Assembly (NCBI GenBank): GCA_031285165.1
Contig: JAITWR010000145.1
Coordinates: 1 to 54,232, forward strand
Direction: 5' to 3'
Length of the DNA: 54,232 nucleotides
Source of the DNA: Novosphingobium sp.
Lineage (GTDB): Bacteria; Pseudomonadota; Alphaproteobacteria; Sphingomonadales; Sphingomonadaceae
A program made the position numbers and the translations under genes. Of the stretch, positions 51,577 through 54,232 are shown in pieces; within the stretch, counting starts at the first letter, position 1; every line of letters begins with the position of its first letter. Under the pieces are notes generated by a model. That model made no database searches and was not told where the DNA came from. It was given only the letters and a program-made list of their open reading frames with translations.

Positions 51577-51679
51577 CACCCTATGTAGGCCATTTGTGCT
51601 TTCTGTGAAGTGAACAAGCCTGTCCGTATTGTCGCAGTTTGTCGCACGGGCGGCACGGGGCGCGGCAATGTGTTGCCCG
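51577..51679. other. Spacer between candidate sRNA start and lolA end
   Basis: Together with the sRNA and the 87 bp before xth, this fills the 316-bp gap between xth and lolA. Apart from the promoter-like motifs of the candidate sRNA (51582-51609), I see no gene here; two near-identical GTCGCA-containing stretches (TATTGTCGCAGTTTGTCGCA) are at about 51629-51648. Confidence 0.4.
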
Positions 51680-52330
51680 TCATCGACGGGACGGAGCGCG
51701 CGGATCCTTCCATCGGAACGCGTCGTCCGGCACCGCGACTCCGTATTGCTGATTCGACAGCCGGATCGTGGTCCGCTTGTTCTGCGAATCGAGCGCGACC
51801 CAACTGACCAGCTCGAGTCCGCCGGGGGCCGAAGCCTTGCGCACGAAGACCAGAGTGATCACGCCGTATTCGGGATGCGAGCGGTCGCGCACCTCGATGC
51901 TGACGACATCGGGATCGGCTGTCGGTTGCAGCCTGCCGTAGCGCGAAACGTCGCGGGCCGGATCGAGCAGCGCGCCCAGCGGGCTGTTCCTGATCGGCCA
52001 GCGCTGCACCTGGCGCACTTCGTAGTCGATCATCGTCAGGGCCTTGCCGTCGGAGACGATGAGCAGCGGCACGCCCTGCTGGTACTGGAAGCGGATGCGG
52101 CCGGGGCGCTTCAGTGTCATCACGCCGGCAAGGCGCTGGCCGTTGCGGTCGGTCTGGACGAAGTCGGCGCGCATGGTCTCGATGCTGCGCAGCGCCGCCA
52201 CGGCCGCATCAAGCGGAGACGATTGCGCCTGGGCGGCCGCCGGCTGCGCGGCGAGCGGAGCGGATACGACAAGCGCCGCCAGAATGGCGGCGCCGGTGAT
52301 ACGGGTCAAACTGCGGATCATGCGTTTCAT
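51680..52330 (-). CDS. lolA: Outer-membrane lipoprotein carrier-type protein LolA
   Basis: 216 residues with a signal peptide (about 1-34). The mature part follows the LolA fold: IETMRADFVQTDRNGQRLAG, MTLKRPGRIRFQYQ with a conserved Arg, VSDGKALTMIDYEVRQVQRW, and SWVALDSQNKRTTIRLSN. LolA ferries lipoproteins across the periplasm to LolB. The related LolA-like DUF2092 proteins cannot be fully excluded. Between rpmG and the candidate sRNA, on the same strand. Confidence 0.88.
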   Translation of the reverse strand: MKRMIRSLTRITGAAILAALVVSAPLAAQPAAAQAQSSPLDAAVAALRSIETMRADFVQTDRNGQRLAGVMTLKRPGRIRFQYQQGVPLLIVSDGKALTMIDYEVRQVQRWPIRNSPLGALLDPARDVSRYGRLQPTADPDVVSIEVRDRSHPEYGVITLVFVRKASAPGGLELVSWVALDSQNKRTTIRLSNQQYGVAVPDDAFRWKDPRAPSRR

Positions 52331-52372
52331 GCGCTGTCCCTTGCGGTCAGCGCCTTGAACTTGCGCTGAACC

Positions 52373-52540
52373 TTACTTGATCTTGGCTTCCTTGAACTCG
52401 ACGTGCTTGCGCACGACGGGATCGTATTTGCGAAAGCTCATCTTCTCGGTCGTGTTCCGCGGATTTTTCTTGGTGACATAGAAAAAGCCGGTGTCGGCGG
52501 TCGAGACCAGCCGGATCTTGACGGTTGCGGGCTTCGCCAT
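52373..52540 (-). CDS. rpmG: 50S ribosomal protein L33
   Basis: 55 residues beginning [20 protein letters not shown] and continuing [20 protein letters not shown] to EAKIK, a clear L33. It lacks the two CxxC pairs of zinc-binding forms, so this is a C-minus L33 as in most alphaproteobacteria. Preceded by a strong stable-RNA-type promoter and followed 42 bp later by lolA on the same strand. Confidence 0.97.
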   Translation of the reverse strand: MAKPATVKIRLVSTADTGFFYVTKKNPRNTTEKMSFRKYDPVVRKHVEFKEAKIK

Positions 52541-52641
52541 GGCGCTATCCTAATTCCTTGGCCTAAACTCAAGACAGCCGCGGCAGGCGGCGCTCAAACG
52601 ATGAGAGCGGCGAAAGCTCGCCGCCCCGGAAGGCATCGGCC

Positions 52642-52668
52642 CTTGTAGCAAGGCGGGCCGAAAGTCAA
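52642..52668 (-). promoter_or_regulatory. rpmG promoter
   Basis: On the minus strand TTGACT (52663-52668) and TACAAG (52642-52647) are separated by 15 bp, a form typical of stable-RNA and ribosomal-protein promoters in sphingomonads. The leader contains a GCGGCGA/TCGCCGC hairpin with a 4-base loop (about 52611-52628). Confidence 0.6.
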
Positions 52669-52741
52669 GCCGCGCTGCCCGGCCCCGGTACGGCCGGCGC
52701 GGCCGAATCGGATTGTCGTGCCGGCGGCGTTCGCAATCATT

Positions 52742-53503
52742 CTAGCCTTTCGATGCCGCCAGCGCCTGCGCTCCGTTCAGGACGAAATCGACGTCCTTGG
52801 CGGCAAGGATCAGGTCGTAGCCGGCAGCGAACATTTCGGCGGGGGTCTTGCCCGGATGCAGGGTCGAGGCGCAGAACTTGCCTGCGGCGCGGATGCGGGC
52901 CGCGGCGTGGTCGATCAGGCGCCAGAGCTCGGGATCGTCGAAGCGGTTGAGCCGGCCGAGCGAGGCCGAGAGGTCGCGCGGGCCGATCAGCAGCATGTCG
53001 ATGCCGTCGACCGCGCAGATCGCATCGATGTTCTCGACCGCGCGGGCCGATTCGATCTGGGCGACGAGCAGCCGGCCGTCTTCCACGGTCGTATCGTAGT
53101 AGCCGCCGTCGAGCCCGTGGCGCGCCGCGCGCAGCCCGGCGCCGGCGCCGCGTGTCCCGCGCGGCGGATAACGGCAGGCGCTGACGAAGGCTTCGGCCTG
53201 CGCGGCCGTGTCGACGCCCGGATAGACGATTGCCTGCGCGCCGTTGTCGAGCAGCCGCCGGGCATAGCCCAGTTCGCCGTGCGGCACGCGAACCATCGCG
53301 CGGGTCCGCGTACCGGCCATGGCACGGTCCTGCGCGATGAAATCGCCGAGCCCGCCGCTGCCGTGCTCATGGTCGATCATAACCATGTCGATGCCTGCAT
53401 GGGCGATGATCTCGGCCATGTCGGGCGAGGGCAGCATCAGGATGGCGCCGAGTTGCCTTGCCCCGCCGGCAAGGCGCTGCCTGAGGGAATCGCCGTTCGT
53501 CAT
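52742..53503 (-). CDS. HpcH/HpaI-family class II aldolase
   Basis: 253 residues. Metal-dependent aldolases of this family split 4-hydroxy-2-oxo acids to pyruvate and an aldehyde. The active-site segment MVMIDHEHGSGGL (about 41-53) with the catalytic His, the Arg of MVRVP, a metal-binding Glu in VAQIESARAVENI and Asp in LIGPRDLSASLG are conserved. Start ATG at 53503 after GAAAGGCG. The usual partner hydratase is absent. The neighbouring gene on the other strand is SnoaL-like, so the two are divergent (176-bp gap). Confidence 0.9.
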   Translation of the reverse strand: MTNGDSLRQRLAGGARQLGAILMLPSPDMAEIIAHAGIDMVMIDHEHGSGGLGDFIAQDRAMAGTRTRAMVRVPHGELGYARRLLDNGAQAIVYPGVDTAAQAEAFVSACRYPPRGTRGAGAGLRAARHGLDGGYYDTTVEDGRLLVAQIESARAVENIDAICAVDGIDMLLIGPRDLSASLGRLNRFDDPELWRLIDHAAARIRAAGKFCASTLHPGKTPAEMFAAGYDLILAAKDVDFVLNGAQALAASKG

Positions 53504-53679
53504 GCCGCGCCTTTCCGCTGTGGTCGGGCGCTCCTTGGCCGCTTCGCGCTGCGCGATCAATCTCTCCTTGCGCGCCTGCCTGCCGGCGGGGATAGAGCAT
53601 CGTGCGCAAAAAACGATGCGGCAGCCAGAACCTGAAGCAAGGTGCGTGCTTCAGTCGGGCCGGACCGGGGAGAAGGACC

Positions 53680-54201
53680 ATGAGCGATTTCATAGCGGCC
53701 GAGGCGGGCATCCGTGCGCTGCACCAGCGCTATACCGATGCCGTCTGGCGCCAGGATGCCGGGGCTTTCGCCCGGTGCTTCGCCGAGGACGGCGAATGGC
53801 GCATTTCGGGCATGGTCCTCAAGGGGCGCGCGCAGATCGGGGAGACGATCACCGCGATCCTCGCGCGCTTCGATCGCGTGCTGATCAGCTTCCGCACGCC
53901 GATTCTGGAAGTGGGGGAAGGCACTGCCCGCGCCCGCACCTACATCGACGAGAAATGCATCTGGAAGAACGGCGACACCAATATTTCGATGGGCGTCTAT
54001 TATGAACATTTCGTCGAGGAACAGGGGCGCTGGCTGTTCCGGTGGCGGCTGTTCCAGATGCTTTACCGCGGCGCCCCGGACCTGACCGGCACGTTCTACG
54101 ACTTCCCCGACTACGGCCCGCCTCCCGGCATGCCGCCGTTGGATGCCGTGCCTGCGGACACTGCAACGGCGCGCTGGGGGCTGGTGCGGCCGCAGGGCTG
54201 A
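53680..54201 (+). CDS. SnoaL-like / NTF2-fold protein
   Basis: 173 residues with the NTF2/SnoaL pattern: an N-terminal helix EAGIRALHQRYTDAVWRQDA, FARCFAEDGEWRISGMVLKG, a strand containing ARARTYIDEKCIWKNGDT and WLFRWRLFQMLYRG. AGAAGGA lies just before the ATG at 53680. It is only distantly similar to the SnoaL-like gene at 30475. Divergent from the HpcH-type aldolase; both probably belong to one degradation pathway, which is inferred from position. Ends 31 bp before the window end. Confidence 0.85.
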   Translation: MSDFIAAEAGIRALHQRYTDAVWRQDAGAFARCFAEDGEWRISGMVLKGRAQIGETITAILARFDRVLISFRTPILEVGEGTARARTYIDEKCIWKNGDTNISMGVYYEHFVEEQGRWLFRWRLFQMLYRGAPDLTGTFYDFPDYGPPPGMPPLDAVPADTATARWGLVRPQG

Positions 54202-54232
54202 GCCCGGGCCGGAAACTCACGAACTTCGCCCT

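Noticed and set aside
1..54232. tRNA, rRNA, CRISPR arrays and riboswitches
   Set aside because: No T-loop patterns, cloverleaf stems, regularly spaced repeats or known aptamer cores were seen on reading.

Overview
The window looks like chromosomal DNA of a GC-rich alphaproteobacterium in the Sphingomonadales, probably Novosphingobium or a close relative. This rests on the gene order dut-coaBC-ubiB-ubiE / mutM-rpsT-dnaA, a PhoR without membrane segments, the short divergent YdcH pair, CxC-type MutM zinc finger, and intergenic palindromes with the core ACCCTGAAACAAGTTC. The genus is an inference; no database was searched. No tRNA, rRNA or CRISPR array was seen.

Layout. 1-277: remnant of an IS5-family element. 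278-11616: core genes: a leftward, largely overlapping operon ubiE-ubiB-membrane protein-coaBC-dut; rightward mutM, rpsT, dnaA, a ThiF/HesA-type E1-like enzyme, dapB-nth (stop/start overlap) and a small lipoprotein. 11706-19390: accessory enzymes: a luciferase-like monooxygenase and a TauD-type dioxygenase divergent from a TetR regulator; a cytochrome c-XdhC-MobA-like operon of molybdenum-hydroxylase accessories without the hydroxylase; a second TetR; a Tat-exported L,D-transpeptidase-like protein; an intracellular PHB depolymerase. 19493-24623: ABC exporter, M13 metallopeptidase, UppP. 24725-25844: an exported SUMF1-fold protein lacking the catalytic cysteines, of lower GC, next to a second IS5 remnant.

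25844-32897 is the most unusual block: a leftward operon of NAD-epimerase, PrpF-type isomerase, TcuA-type flavoprotein and GntR regulator, divergent from a SnoaL-like gene and followed by IclR and a second luciferase-like enzyme. It carries two perfect palindromes and reads as an undescribed catabolic pathway for an unsaturated or hydroxylated organic acid; its substrate cannot be deduced here. 32975-39474 is a complete phosphate regulon (phoR, pstS, pstC, pstA, pstB, phoU, phoB) with a clear Pho box before pstS. 39655-53503 holds glk, tilS, cpoB/ybgF, a RodZ-like gene, ptsP, two ydcH genes, a metallo-beta-lactamase-fold gene, nadA, an EamA transporter, ribA, xth, a candidate small RNA, lolA, rpmG and an HpcH-type aldolase; the window ends with a second SnoaL-like gene.

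Translation coupling is common: coaBC/dut, ubiE/ubiB, dapB/nth, xdhC/mobA, pstC/pstA, phoU/phoB, xth/ribA and ribA/eamA overlap. Many reading frames in this GC-rich DNA have long antisense shadows; only frames with recognisable family motifs or sensible context are listed.
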